Assembly: GCA_963640555.1 (NCBI GenBank) | Contig: CAVHZB010000053.1 | Location: forward strand, 1-6,383 | Source: F23-B02 sp963640555 | GTDB taxonomy: Bacteria > Bacillota > Clostridia > Oscillospirales > Oscillospiraceae | Direction of reading: 5' to 3' | DNA: 6,383 nucleotides | In this document: positions 1 through 6,359 of the stretch, piece by piece | How positions within the stretch are numbered: the first letter of the stretch is position 1 | Layout of the letters: each line of letters begins with the position of its first letter | Notes under the pieces: model-generated | What the model was told of the DNA's origin: nothing | Seen by the model: only the letters and a program-made list of their open reading frames with translations | Database searches by the model: none | Translations under genes and position numbers: made by a program

Positions 1-1200
1 GCCGACGAGTGCAGCGTGTTTTTCACGGAAGCGGCGGGATACGGGCTTGAACTCCTCGGCAAGCAGGATGAAGAAGGCGTTCAACAGTCCCCATACGACG
101 AAATTCCACGCCGCACCGTGCCAAAGTCCGGTGAGGAACCATGTAACTATCGTCGAAATATATACCGAGAGCTTTCTGCCGAAGCCGTCGGAAACCTTTT
201 TGCGCGCATTTTTGCTCAGCTTCAAAAGCCAGGGGGCAACGGACAGCGGATAGAATATATAATCCTTGAACCATGTGCCCATGGAGATGTGCCACCTGCG
301 CCAGTATTCGGCGATATTGCGCGAAAAATACGGGCGGATGAAATTTTCCTGTACCTTCACGCCGAGCACCTGCGCAATGCCGATGGTGATATCTATGCCG
401 CCGGTGAAATCGGCGTACAGCTCCGCTGCGTACAGCACGGCTCCGATGAAAACATATGCTCCCGTGTAGGTGCCCGGATCGCCGCACAGCGCCGTTACTG
501 CGACAAGGAGCCTGTCTGCAATAACGAGCTTTTTGAAGTAGCCCCAGAGTATGCGCTGAAGACCGAACGATATCTGCTTGAAGTCGGCCCTATGCTCGGC
601 AAAAAGCGTGTCCTTCAGATCGCCGAAGCGCGAAATGGGTCCCTGGATCAGCAGTGGGAAAAACGATGTAAACAGCGCGACGCGCAGTATATTTCTCTCC
701 GGCTCGACCTTTTCCCAGTATACATCTATGACATAGCTGACGGTCTGGAAGGTGTAAAACGAAATGCCCAGCGGCAGCACCCAGTCCACCGCGCCGACAG
801 ATGCTCCGAAAACGGAGTTGACATTCGAGATTATAAAATTTGTGTATTTCAGCGCTGCGAGAATGCCGAGGTCGATGACCAGCGCCAGTATGAATATCCG
901 CCTGCGGTACTTCTCGCTGCGCTTTTTGAACGCCCTGCGCTCATCCCGCTCCAGCGCCTTGCCCTCTGGTGAGGCCAAATAAGCCTTCTGCTTTCCGAGG
1001 CTTGCACCCATGAGGCATGTCGACGCCCACGATACCGTGACCGTTGCCGCCATGAACAGCAGTCCCTGCCATCCGGCGCAGGCATAGAAAACGACATCCG
1101 CCGCGAGCAGCAGAAGCCACTGAAGGCGCTTGGGAATGAGATAATACAGCGCAAAAAGCACCGCAAGAAAGGCTATAAAGCCATAGGATGTGAACAGCAC
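1..1200 (-). CDS. MBOAT-family membrane O-acyltransferase (AlgI/DltB-like), C-terminus beyond window
   Basis: Reading the minus strand from GTG at 1200 gives 400 codons with no stop, running off the window at position 1. The N-terminus (VLFTSYGFIAFLAVLFALYY) and the block LPLGISFYTFQTVSYVIDVY (residues 142-161) are typical of AlgI-type MBOAT proteins. Further conserved blocks are IQGPISR (185-191), YWRRWHISM with His304, and LWHGAAWNFVVWG with His361, the presumed catalytic histidine of the family. Many hydrophobic segments indicate a polytopic membrane protein. Family members are commonly around 450-530 aa, so roughly the last 50-130 residues are probably missing. The GTG start follows the carrier-protein TAA by 3 nt, lacks a clear Shine-Dalgarno and is in the carrier's own reading frame, suggesting translational coupling. 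Inferred role: moving an acyl or aminoacyl group from the carrier to a surface polymer. The sequence resembles AlgI more than classical DltB, so I give no symbol. Confidence 0.93.
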   Translation of the reverse strand, partial: MLFTSYGFIAFLAVLFALYYLIPKRLQWLLLLAADVVFYACAGWQGLLFMAATVTVSWASTCLMGASLGKQKAYLASPEGKALERDERRAFKKRSEKYRRRIFILALVIDLGILAALKYTNFIISNVNSVFGASVGAVDWVLPLGISFYTFQTVSYVIDVYWEKVEPERNILRVALFTSFFPLLIQGPISRFGDLKDTLFAEHRADFKQISFGLQRILWGYFKKLVIADRLLVAVTALCGDPGTYTGAYVFIGAVLYAAELYADFTGGIDITIGIAQVLGVKVQENFIRPYFSRNIAEYWRRWHISMGTWFKDYIFYPLSVAPWLLKLSKNARKKVSDGFGRKLSVYISTIVTWFLTGLWHGAAWNFVVWGLLNAFFILLAEEFKPVSRRFREKHAALVG

Positions 1201-1203
1201 GGC

Positions 1204-1431
1204 TTACTCGTCAAGCAGGCGGTTTACCATGTCCAGCATCGCTTCGGCGGAGTTGAAATTCTCCGGCACTATATCGCGCGCGGGAATGGTAATGTCAAAG
1301 GCGTCCGACAGCTCGGCAATGACGGTGACTATGTCGAGGCTTTCGAGTATGCCGTCGTCAATGAGGGTCGTGCAGTTTTCAAAATCAACGTCCAGTCCGA
1401 GCCCGTTTAAAATGTCGAGTATTTCTTCCAT
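1204..1431 (-). CDS. Acyl/peptidyl carrier protein (DltC-like)
   Basis: This is a small acidic protein of 75 aa (77 aa if started at the ATG at 1437). The sequence DDGILESLDIVTVIAEL contains the carrier-protein attachment motif. Its serine (Ser31 from the 1431 start, Ser33 from 1437) is the expected 4'-phosphopantetheine site, followed by the usual helix II. The motif ESLD resembles general acyl carriers more than the DSMG-type motif of classical DltC. The ATG at 1437 overlaps the ligase stop as ATGA. However, the only Shine-Dalgarno (GGAG at 1440-1443) is just 2 nt from that ATG and 8 nt from the ATG at 1431, so I prefer 1431. The gene lies between the adenylating ligase and the MBOAT transferase. 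It is therefore inferred to carry the thioester-bound substrate between them in the cytoplasm or at the inner membrane face. A phosphopantetheinyl transferase, not present here, would be needed for activation. Confidence 0.93.
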   Translation of the reverse strand: MEEILDILNGLGLDVDFENCTTLIDDGILESLDIVTVIAELSDAFDITIPARDIVPENFNSAEAMLDMVNRLLDE

Positions 1432-1433
1432 AG

Positions 1434-2936
1434 TCATATCTCCATATCTTTTAATGAATTTCGATCTATCTTTCCGTTCGGCAGGAGCGGCAGCGCATCG
1501 AGCCTGCGGATTTTCGCGGGCAGCATATACCTCGGCAGCTGCGACCGCAGCTGCTTCCGGAGCGTTTTTTCGTCAGCCGTGCCCATGTAGAACATATACA
1601 GCTTACCCTCTTGCTTATTGAACAGGCAGCAGGCCGACACCACACCCTCGCAGTCGTCGGCGCAGGCTTCTATCTCTCCGAGCTCAACGCGATGACCCAT
1701 ATTTTTTATCTGATGGTCCTTGCGCGATACAAAAACGAGGTCTCCGTCATCGTTCAGTCTGCCGAGATCTCCCGTGCGGTATATAAGCTCCGGATAGTGC
1801 GGATTCAGGGGATTTTGCGTAAACGCGGCGGCGGTGCGCTCGGGATCGTCGTAGTATCCGAGAGTGAGCGCCGTGCCCCTTATGCAGATCTCCCCCAGCT
1901 CGCCGTAAGGCGCTTCGGTGTCATCCTCGCGCAGCAGAAGAAAGTCCGTGTTGTCAAATGGTCTGCCGACGGGGATGGGCTCGGTATCGGAAAGCGAGCT
2001 GCCGACCACATAGTAAAACGACATTCCCGTGGCCTCCGTCGGACCGTAGAGATTTATAAATCTGGCGCCCCTGCACGCATCCTGCCACAGCTTGAGCTGC
2101 TTTACGGGAAAAACCTCGCTTCCGAAGCAAACGGTGCTTATGTATTCGGGGCGAATATCCTCAAACGCACCCAGACCGGAAATAATGGTGAGCGCGGATG
2201 CCACCCAGCACAGAGTGTTCACCTTGTGCTTGTTTAAATATTCCACGGCTCTTAGCGGCGAAACGAAAAGGCTCTGCGGCATGAGGTATGCGGTCGAGCC
2301 GCATTTTATAACGGAGAGTATCTCCTTCAGGCAGGCATCGACATACAGCGGCACCTGCATGGCAAAAACGCTGTTCTCATCCGCACCTATCACCGGACAA
2401 AGCGCATTTGCATAGTCTATGAGTGCGCGGTGGCAGCCGGTAACGCCCTTCGGTATGCCTGTGCTGCCGGAGGTGAAAACTATGTACGCCGGATCCGTGT
2501 CGATGCTCTTTGCGCGAGCCTTGCCGAGGGCAGCCTCGTCAACGGCTGCCGAGAACAGCTCGGCGGCCGGCACGATGCACTCCTCCGGCACGAGCTGCCC
2601 GGCGAGCTCCTCATTGCCCTCGCCGCATATGACCATGCGCACATTCAGCCTGCCGAGTATCATTTTCAGTCTGTACAGCGGCATGGATGCCGACAGCGGC
2701 ACATAGCAGCATCCGGCATACATGACCGCGAGAAACGCTCCTATCGTCTCGGGCGTTTTTTCCATGAACACCGCGACCGGCTCGCGGTAAAGCTTTTTTG
2801 AAGCGATGAAGCTGCCTCCTGCTTTAGCGAGCCGCAGCAGCTCACTGAAGCTCAGGCTGCTCACGCCGTCGGAAAAGGCGGTCTTGTCCCCATAGCACGG
2901 AGCCGTTTTTTCGAGAAATTCAAGTATGCTTTTCAT
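1434..2936 (-). CDS. Amino-acid adenylation enzyme, stand-alone A domain (DltA-like carrier protein ligase)
   Basis: This is a 500-aa protein of the ANL superfamily and covers a complete adenylation domain. Visible core motifs, in order: P-loop A3 FTSGSTGIPKG (154-164); A4-like LYVDACLKEI, with Asp200 where amino-acid-activating enzymes bind the alpha-amino group; A5 YGPTEAT (297-303); A7 YRTGD (386-390); A8 hinge QIKNMGHRVELGEIE (409-423); and A10 LPNGKID with the presumed catalytic Lys489. There is no fused carrier or condensation domain; the carrier is the next gene. Expected reaction: ATP-dependent adenylation of an amino acid and transfer to the carrier thiol. The pocket differs from DltA (FGSEVFP at 271-277 where DltA has a CGEVLP-type segment), so D-alanine as substrate is not established. 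The start is ATG 2936, 4 nt after the upstream TGA. A TTG at 2993 would extend the protein by 19 residues but overlaps the upstream gene and is unlikely. No clear Shine-Dalgarno precedes 2936, suggesting coupled translation. Confidence 0.93.
   Translation of the reverse strand: MKSILEFLEKTAPCYGDKTAFSDGVSSLSFSELLRLAKAGGSFIASKKLYREPVAVFMEKTPETIGAFLAVMYAGCCYVPLSASMPLYRLKMILGRLNVRMVICGEGNEELAGQLVPEECIVPAAELFSAAVDEAALGKARAKSIDTDPAYIVFTSGSTGIPKGVTGCHRALIDYANALCPVIGADENSVFAMQVPLYVDACLKEILSVIKCGSTAYLMPQSLFVSPLRAVEYLNKHKVNTLCWVASALTIISGLGAFEDIRPEYISTVCFGSEVFPVKQLKLWQDACRGARFINLYGPTEATGMSFYYVVGSSLSDTEPIPVGRPFDNTDFLLLREDDTEAPYGELGEICIRGTALTLGYYDDPERTAAAFTQNPLNPHYPELIYRTGDLGRLNDDGDLVFVSRKDHQIKNMGHRVELGEIEACADDCEGVVSACCLFNKQEGKLYMFYMGTADEKTLRKQLRSQLPRYMLPAKIRRLDALPLLPNGKIDRNSLKDMEI
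1440..1443 (-). promoter_or_regulatory. Ribosome binding site that decides the carrier-protein start
   Basis: On the minus strand GGAG is embedded in the last codons of the ligase gene. It is 2 nt from the ATG at 1437 (too close) and 8 nt from the ATG at 1431 (normal spacing), which favours the shorter carrier protein. Confidence 0.55.
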
Positions 2937-2940
2937 ATCG

Positions 2941-5076
2941 TCAGCCCATTGAATACGGAGTTGTTTCGAGCGCGGGGTAAAGGGTCGTGTCAAAGCGCCA
3001 ATACTGGACGCTGTATTTTACAAGCTCCTCACTTGTCTTCATAAAGCACTTCAGGTGCTCCGGACCGACATTGCAGGTATCGAAATGATACCAGCCCGTT
3101 CCGAGGTCAACAAGACACCAGAAATGCTGGGTCTTGCCGTTCAAGCGTTCTACACTGAGTACCTGGCAGTCTATCTTCTGCAGCAGAGCATAGCTCGTTG
3201 CGTAGAATGTAAAGCAGTCGCCCACTCCCTCGGTCATTCCGCGGTAAGCCTCGCTTTTCCAGTCTGTCTTGTCCGAGGTACCGGAATAGATTATATTGTT
3301 GTAGCAGTATTCGAATATCGCATATGCCTGCTCGGGCACGGTCATATCGTCGGTGAGTATCTCTCCGAGCACCTCCTCGATCTTCTTTTCGAGCTGCTCG
3401 TCGCTTATCTTCTTTTCAATGAATGTGTATTTCACCGTAACGCTGCTCTTGTTGCCCTCATGGTCGGTCGCGGTGTAGGTGACATCGTATGTACCGGCGG
3501 TCTTTGCATCGACCTTGCTCTTATCGACCTCAATGGTCGGCTCAGGGTCGGCATTATCCTCTGCAAATACCTCCTTGAAGTATGCTACGGCTTCGCCGAC
3601 ATAGCAGTATCTGTCGCGGGCAGCATATATTACCGGAGGCGCCGTGTCGGGCGATATAACCGCCTTGGCATCGACCGTAGTTTCGTTTCCAGCGCGGTCG
3701 GTGAGTATTATCCGAACATCCTGCTCACCCTCGCTGCTCCAGTCTGGCTCGTTTACGAACCTTGCCGTAACCCGAGACATGTCGGCGACATTCGTTACGA
3801 ATTTTATCGGCTCGCAGTAGTAGCCGGTGCTGCAGTCGCAGGCGATGCCCTCGGCGGTGGGTGCGGTGGTATCCTTGACCGTAACGCCGATAACTGCCCG
3901 CTCATCACCCTTTGTTACGGTAACGGCGTGAGCTCCGAGGCTTGTGAGCTCAAAGCCCTCGTCCTGCATTTTATAGCCCGCATAATCCGCGCCGAGCGCG
4001 TTCAGGAGCATATTCTCGGTTAGTGTTTCCGTGGAGGCTTCAAACTCGACCAGCGCATCGCAGACGAGCACCTTCCCGGTTTTCTCAACACTGTTGCCGC
4101 CCGCGTCGGTCGCCTTTATCATGCATTCGACCGTTCCGACCTGTGACAGCTTGGGCTCTGAGGTAAACTCATAGCTCACCTTTGTCGCGTCACCGCTGCC
4201 GAGCACGAGATCACCGGCCTTTATATCGCCGTCAGGCAGCACCGCAGCCGGCACGATATCCGGATCGGGAGCGGTGGTATCGACTATGCGCAGGGTCGAG
4301 GTGTATGTCTTGCCGCCGAACTGCGCCTTTATCTCGTAGTCGCCGAGCTCGTCCCATGTTATCTCGTTCAAATCGGTCAGAAGCTCCGCGTCGTCGCGCT
4401 CGACCGCCATGAAGTCCTTGAGCTGCGGGTGCGGCTGACCGGCCTCGTATTCGAGCACATCAACAAGTCCCAGCACCTTCACCTTGAGGTCGACGGTGCG
4501 GCTGTTGTCATACGCATCTTTAAGCTCGATCCGGCAGTCGTACACTCCCGCAATGCCGTACTCCGGCTGCTTTATCCACTCGACCGTATATTCGGATGCA
4601 TCCTTTATTTCACCGAGAGCGTCCTCCGGCTCCATCGACTCGTCGTCTATGGTTATCTTTGCATCTATGAGCTCAGCCTCCGGCGCTTCGGTATCTCGGA
4701 CTATCAGCAGCTCCGGGCGTACCTTGCCTTCGTTTTCAATCTTTACGATATAGGTGCCCTCCTCAGTGAGGCTGACATTCGGCTCGGATGCATAGCTTGC
4801 CTCGGCACCGTTTTTCATAAACTCTGCCGCGGCCGGCGCACCGTCGCCGAGCTCGGCACACAGATACAGGTGTCTGCCTCCGTATACAACGAATACGACA
4901 ACGGCGATCAGCACCGCGATCGCCAAAATGATGCACGCGGCTATTATAATTCCCTTTTTTCCTTTATTTCCGTTTTTCTTCTTATCCGGCTTGGAATGTC
5001 TGCCTTTTTTCGTTGGTTTATCTTCCTCCAACGCTTCCTCAGCAGGCATTTCGGCCAGAACGGTTGTTTCGTCCAT
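2941..5076 (-). CDS. Membrane-anchored multi-Ig-like protein with C-terminal transglutaminase-like domain
   Basis: This is a 711-aa protein. Residues 1-41 are charged and Lys-rich with no signal-peptide character. Residues 42-65 form one strong membrane segment, and the rest should be extracytoplasmic (type II topology, inferred from the Lys-rich N-side). Residues about 70-553 are beta-rich Ig-like modules joined by DTEAP (128-132), DTTAP (266-270 and 402-406) and DTAPP (477-481), with recurrent D-x-x-x-N turns such as ATDAGGNS and LTDRAGNET. The C-terminus (about 580-670) is transglutaminase-like: GVGDCFTF with Cys621, QHFWCLVDLG with His651 and WYHFD with Asp666 form the expected Cys-His-Asp triad. 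Such domains may be cross-linking enzymes, proteases or amidases; which applies here cannot be read from sequence. An AAGGAG (5085-5090) lies 8 nt before the ATG. It is the first gene of the operon, 4 nt before the ligase, which suggests a role in the same surface-modification process. Confidence 0.93.
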   Translation of the reverse strand: MDETTVLAEMPAEEALEEDKPTKKGRHSKPDKKKNGNKGKKGIIIAACIILAIAVLIAVVVFVVYGGRHLYLCAELGDGAPAAAEFMKNGAEASYASEPNVSLTEEGTYIVKIENEGKVRPELLIVRDTEAPEAELIDAKITIDDESMEPEDALGEIKDASEYTVEWIKQPEYGIAGVYDCRIELKDAYDNSRTVDLKVKVLGLVDVLEYEAGQPHPQLKDFMAVERDDAELLTDLNEITWDELGDYEIKAQFGGKTYTSTLRIVDTTAPDPDIVPAAVLPDGDIKAGDLVLGSGDATKVSYEFTSEPKLSQVGTVECMIKATDAGGNSVEKTGKVLVCDALVEFEASTETLTENMLLNALGADYAGYKMQDEGFELTSLGAHAVTVTKGDERAVIGVTVKDTTAPTAEGIACDCSTGYYCEPIKFVTNVADMSRVTARFVNEPDWSSEGEQDVRIILTDRAGNETTVDAKAVISPDTAPPVIYAARDRYCYVGEAVAYFKEVFAEDNADPEPTIEVDKSKVDAKTAGTYDVTYTATDHEGNKSSVTVKYTFIEKKISDEQLEKKIEEVLGEILTDDMTVPEQAYAIFEYCYNNIIYSGTSDKTDWKSEAYRGMTEGVGDCFTFYATSYALLQKIDCQVLSVERLNGKTQHFWCLVDLGTGWYHFDTCNVGPEHLKCFMKTSEELVKYSVQYWRFDTTLYPALETTPYSMG

Positions 5077-5084
5077 TTGTCATG

Positions 5085-5090
5085 CTCCTT
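5085..5090 (-). promoter_or_regulatory. Shine-Dalgarno of the transglutaminase-like gene
   Basis: Minus-strand AAGGAG lies 8 nt upstream of the ATG at 5076. An out-of-frame ATG falls within the spacer (ATGACAAATG), but only the 5076 start opens the long frame. Confidence 0.75.
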
Positions 5091-5116
5091 AATTAGGTAC
5101 TTTTCGACAAATACAT

Positions 5117-5145
5117 ATCATAACACATATTCGTTGTATGCTCAA
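5117..5145 (-). promoter_or_regulatory. Sigma-A-type promoter for the minus-strand operon
   Basis: On the minus strand, TTGAGC (-35, positions 5145-5140) and TATGAT (-10, positions 5122-5117, five of six consensus bases) are separated by 17 nt. The -10 is preceded by TGT, an extended TGn element. Transcription would begin near 5110, giving a leader of about 34 nt that contains the AAGGAG. Identified by eye; no other equally good match was seen in this gap on this strand. Confidence 0.62.
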
Positions 5146-5170
5146 TGATTATTTTGTTAACATAACTGCC

Positions 5171-5185
5171 TTGAATTAACTTCAA
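5171..5185. repeat. Short inverted repeat TTGAA-N5-TTCAA, possible operator
   Basis: A perfect 5-bp inverted repeat with a 5-nt centre starts exactly at the predicted -35 box of the plus-strand promoter. Its position would suit a repressor site, but so short a repeat can occur by chance in AT-rich DNA. Confidence 0.25.
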
Positions 5186-5199
5186 AGGCGTGATATTCT
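5171..5199 (+). promoter_or_regulatory. Sigma-A-type promoter for the binding-protein gene
   Basis: TTGAAT (-35, 5171-5176) and TATTCT (-10, 5194-5199) are separated by 17 nt, with TGA directly before the -10 as an extended TGn element. Transcription would begin near 5206, leaving a leader of about 70 nt. It is arranged back to back with the minus-strand promoter at 5117-5145, with 25 nt between the two -35 elements. Confidence 0.58.
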
Positions 5200-5208
5200 A
5201 AGCTGACA

Positions 5209-5254
5209 GCGGGTGCAATGTTGTATCGGTATCCGCCGGTGCGTCGATGCGCCG
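5209..5254 (+). promoter_or_regulatory. Structured 5' leader (two adjacent stem-loops)
   Basis: Two hairpins can be drawn in the predicted untranslated leader. GCGGGT (5209-5214) pairs with ATCCGC (5231-5236) around a 16-nt loop. CGGTGCG (5237-5243) pairs with TGCGCCG (5248-5254) around TCGA, including two G-U pairs. The Shine-Dalgarno follows at 5261-5266 and is not paired in this fold. I do not recognise a known riboswitch class; in particular no cobalamin-box sequence is visible. Confidence 0.35.
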
Positions 5255-5260
5255 CTAAAA

Positions 5261-5266
5261 AAGGAG
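5261..5266 (+). promoter_or_regulatory. Shine-Dalgarno of the binding-protein gene
   Basis: AAGGAG lies 10 nt before the ATG at 5277 in an A-rich context, supporting that start. Confidence 0.75.
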
Positions 5267-5276
5267 ATAAAATATA

Positions 5277-6233
5277 ATGAGAAAAATGACGGCATTTATT
5301 CTGTGCCTGTGCATGCTGCTCGGGCTGTGCGCCTGCGGTGATGCCGAGCCGCAGCCCACCTCCGAGCCGACGGACACCTATACGCCCGTTACCTTTACCA
5401 ACAACGGCAAGAAAACGACCGTTTCTTCGCTGCCGGAAAAGGTGATAACCGCAGGACCTAACTGCACGGAGGCATTCTGTGCGCTGGGGCTCAGCGAGTT
5501 CGTTATAGGCAAGTGCATGGAAAACCACTCACTCGGAGCACCGGAGGAATACAAGGATGCGGTCGATGCAATACCCACGCTCAGTGTGGGCTACCCCACC
5601 GCACAGCAGATAATCGACTCCGGCTGTGATTTTATCTATGCAAACAGCTGGATATTCGATGACGACCTCACGATAGCCCAGCTTGAAAAGGCAGGTATAA
5701 CCGTTTATGTCAGTGAGGCGACCGACTTGGACGGTATATATAATGAGCTGCGCGATATTGCAAAGATATTCCTTGTTGACAGCGCCGAGAGCGTTATAAG
5801 TGGGCTCAACGAGCGCATTGACGCCGTCAGCGGCAAGATAGTCGGCGATATTACCGAGCCTAAAAAGGTTTTTGTTCTCGACAGCTTTATCGGCGATATG
5901 CTCTACACTGCGGGCGGTACGAATATAGAATCTGTGTACATAGCAGCGGCAGGCGGCGCGAATGTGTTCTCAGGCCTTGACAAGGCTTGGGACGCGGTCG
6001 AGATCTCCGCGCTCGTCGAGGCAGACCCCGAGTATATCATCATCCACGACTATTCCGGCTCGGACTATGACAGTAAGGTAGCGGCTCTCAAGGAAGACCC
6101 CGTCCTCAGTCAGCTCAGTGCCGTGCAGAATGAGAATTTCATCCGTCTGTCTCTTGAAAACGCCTTCCCATCCATCCGCTGCGCCGACACGGTCGAAACA
6201 ATTGCAATGGCTCTTTATCCGGACTGCTTCTGA
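5277..6233 (+). CDS. ABC transporter substrate-binding lipoprotein, Fe-siderophore/cobalamin (BtuF/FepB-like) class
   Basis: This is a 318-aa protein. Residues 1-20 are a lipoprotein signal peptide (MRK, a hydrophobic core rich in Leu and Cys, lipobox LCAC), with Cys20 as the lipidated residue. A Pro/Thr/Ser/Glu-rich linker (about 22-38) follows. The rest fits the helical-backbone periplasmic-binding-protein fold: N-lobe about 52-147 (SLPEKVITAGPNCTEAFCALG; YPTAQQIIDSGCDFIYAN), a connecting helix about 150-190, and a C-lobe from about 197 (KKVFVLDSF; VEADPEYIIIHDYS). The family captures siderophores, haem or corrinoids at the outer membrane face for a BtuCD/FecCD-type importer. The actual ligand cannot be assigned here. 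Length is normal for the family. The gene has its own promoter and is followed by inverted repeats. No permease or ATPase is adjacent, so it appears to be an orphan receptor unless the partners lie elsewhere. It is divergent from, and probably functionally unrelated to, the minus-strand operon. Confidence 0.93.
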   Translation: MRKMTAFILCLCMLLGLCACGDAEPQPTSEPTDTYTPVTFTNNGKKTTVSSLPEKVITAGPNCTEAFCALGLSEFVIGKCMENHSLGAPEEYKDAVDAIPTLSVGYPTAQQIIDSGCDFIYANSWIFDDDLTIAQLEKAGITVYVSEATDLDGIYNELRDIAKIFLVDSAESVISGLNERIDAVSGKIVGDITEPKKVFVLDSFIGDMLYTAGGTNIESVYIAAAGGANVFSGLDKAWDAVEISALVEADPEYIIIHDYSGSDYDSKVAALKEDPVLSQLSAVQNENFIRLSLENAFPSIRCADTVETIAMALYPDCF

Positions 6234-6267
6234 CACGCTCTCGGATCTTATATCAAAAAACCGCCAC

Positions 6268-6299
6268 ATTTTTTGTGAAAATAAATTTTCACAAAAAAT
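6268..6299. repeat. Perfect AT-rich inverted repeat (15-bp arms)
   Basis: The arm ATTTTTTGTGAAAAT (6268-6282) and its exact reverse complement (6285-6299) flank AA. As RNA it forms a long hairpin with a small loop. It lies 34 nt after the stop of the binding-protein gene. It lacks the GC-rich stem usual in an intrinsic terminator, so it may instead be a palindromic protein-binding site or part of a dispersed intergenic repeat. Confidence 0.6.
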
Positions 6300-6312
6300 C
6301 TCGCTACGCTCG

Positions 6313-6343
6313 TCAAAAAGCCTGATAACTCAGGCGTTTTTGA
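6313..6343. terminator. Rho-independent terminator, potentially bidirectional
   Basis: GCCTGA (6320-6325) pairs with TCAGGC (6330-6335) around TAAC, followed on the plus strand by GTTTTT. An A5 tract lies on the other side, so the minus-strand transcript also reads stem then U-tract. The complete inverted repeat, TCAAAAA to TTTTTGA, has a single extra G at 6336. It would end transcription of the binding-protein gene and perhaps of a converging gene to the right of the window. Confidence 0.75.
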
Positions 6344-6359
6344 TGGCTATAATCCAATT

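Noticed and set aside
16..972. Long plus-strand open frame of 318 codons
   Set aside because: It lies antisense to the MBOAT gene, whose minus-strand frame carries clear family motifs throughout. The plus-strand translation is rich in Arg and Cys and shows no recognisable domain.
849..1166. Minus-strand frame of 105 codons (and another at 23-487)
   Set aside because: Both are out-of-frame readings of the MBOAT gene with Arg/Ser-rich low-information translations.
2937..2993. TTG start at 2993 extending the adenylation enzyme by 19 residues
   Set aside because: It would overlap the upstream gene by 53 nt and add a non-conserved tail. The ATG at 2936 gives a normal N-terminus and sits 4 nt after the upstream stop.
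3055..4023. Plus-strand open frame of 322 codons
   Set aside because: It is a shadow of the transglutaminase-like gene on the other strand. It has no domain signal, and the opposite frame has catalytic motifs and Ig-like repeats.
1..5076. Naming the operon dltABC
   Set aside because: Gene order, AlgI-like MBOAT, non-DltA pocket residues and the leading transglutaminase-like gene make the symbols misleading. Only the general pathway analogy is supported.
4429..5148. Plus-strand open frame of 239 codons
   Set aside because: It is antisense to the N-terminal half of the same gene and would run through its promoter region. No family features are visible.
5144..5160. Fur-box-like sequence TGATTATTTTGTTAA
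   Set aside because: About nine of fourteen positions match the 7-1-7 consensus, which is not convincing in AT-rich DNA.
5200..5276. Cobalamin riboswitch before the binding-protein gene
   Set aside because: The predicted leader is only about 70 nt, and I see no cobalamin-box consensus.
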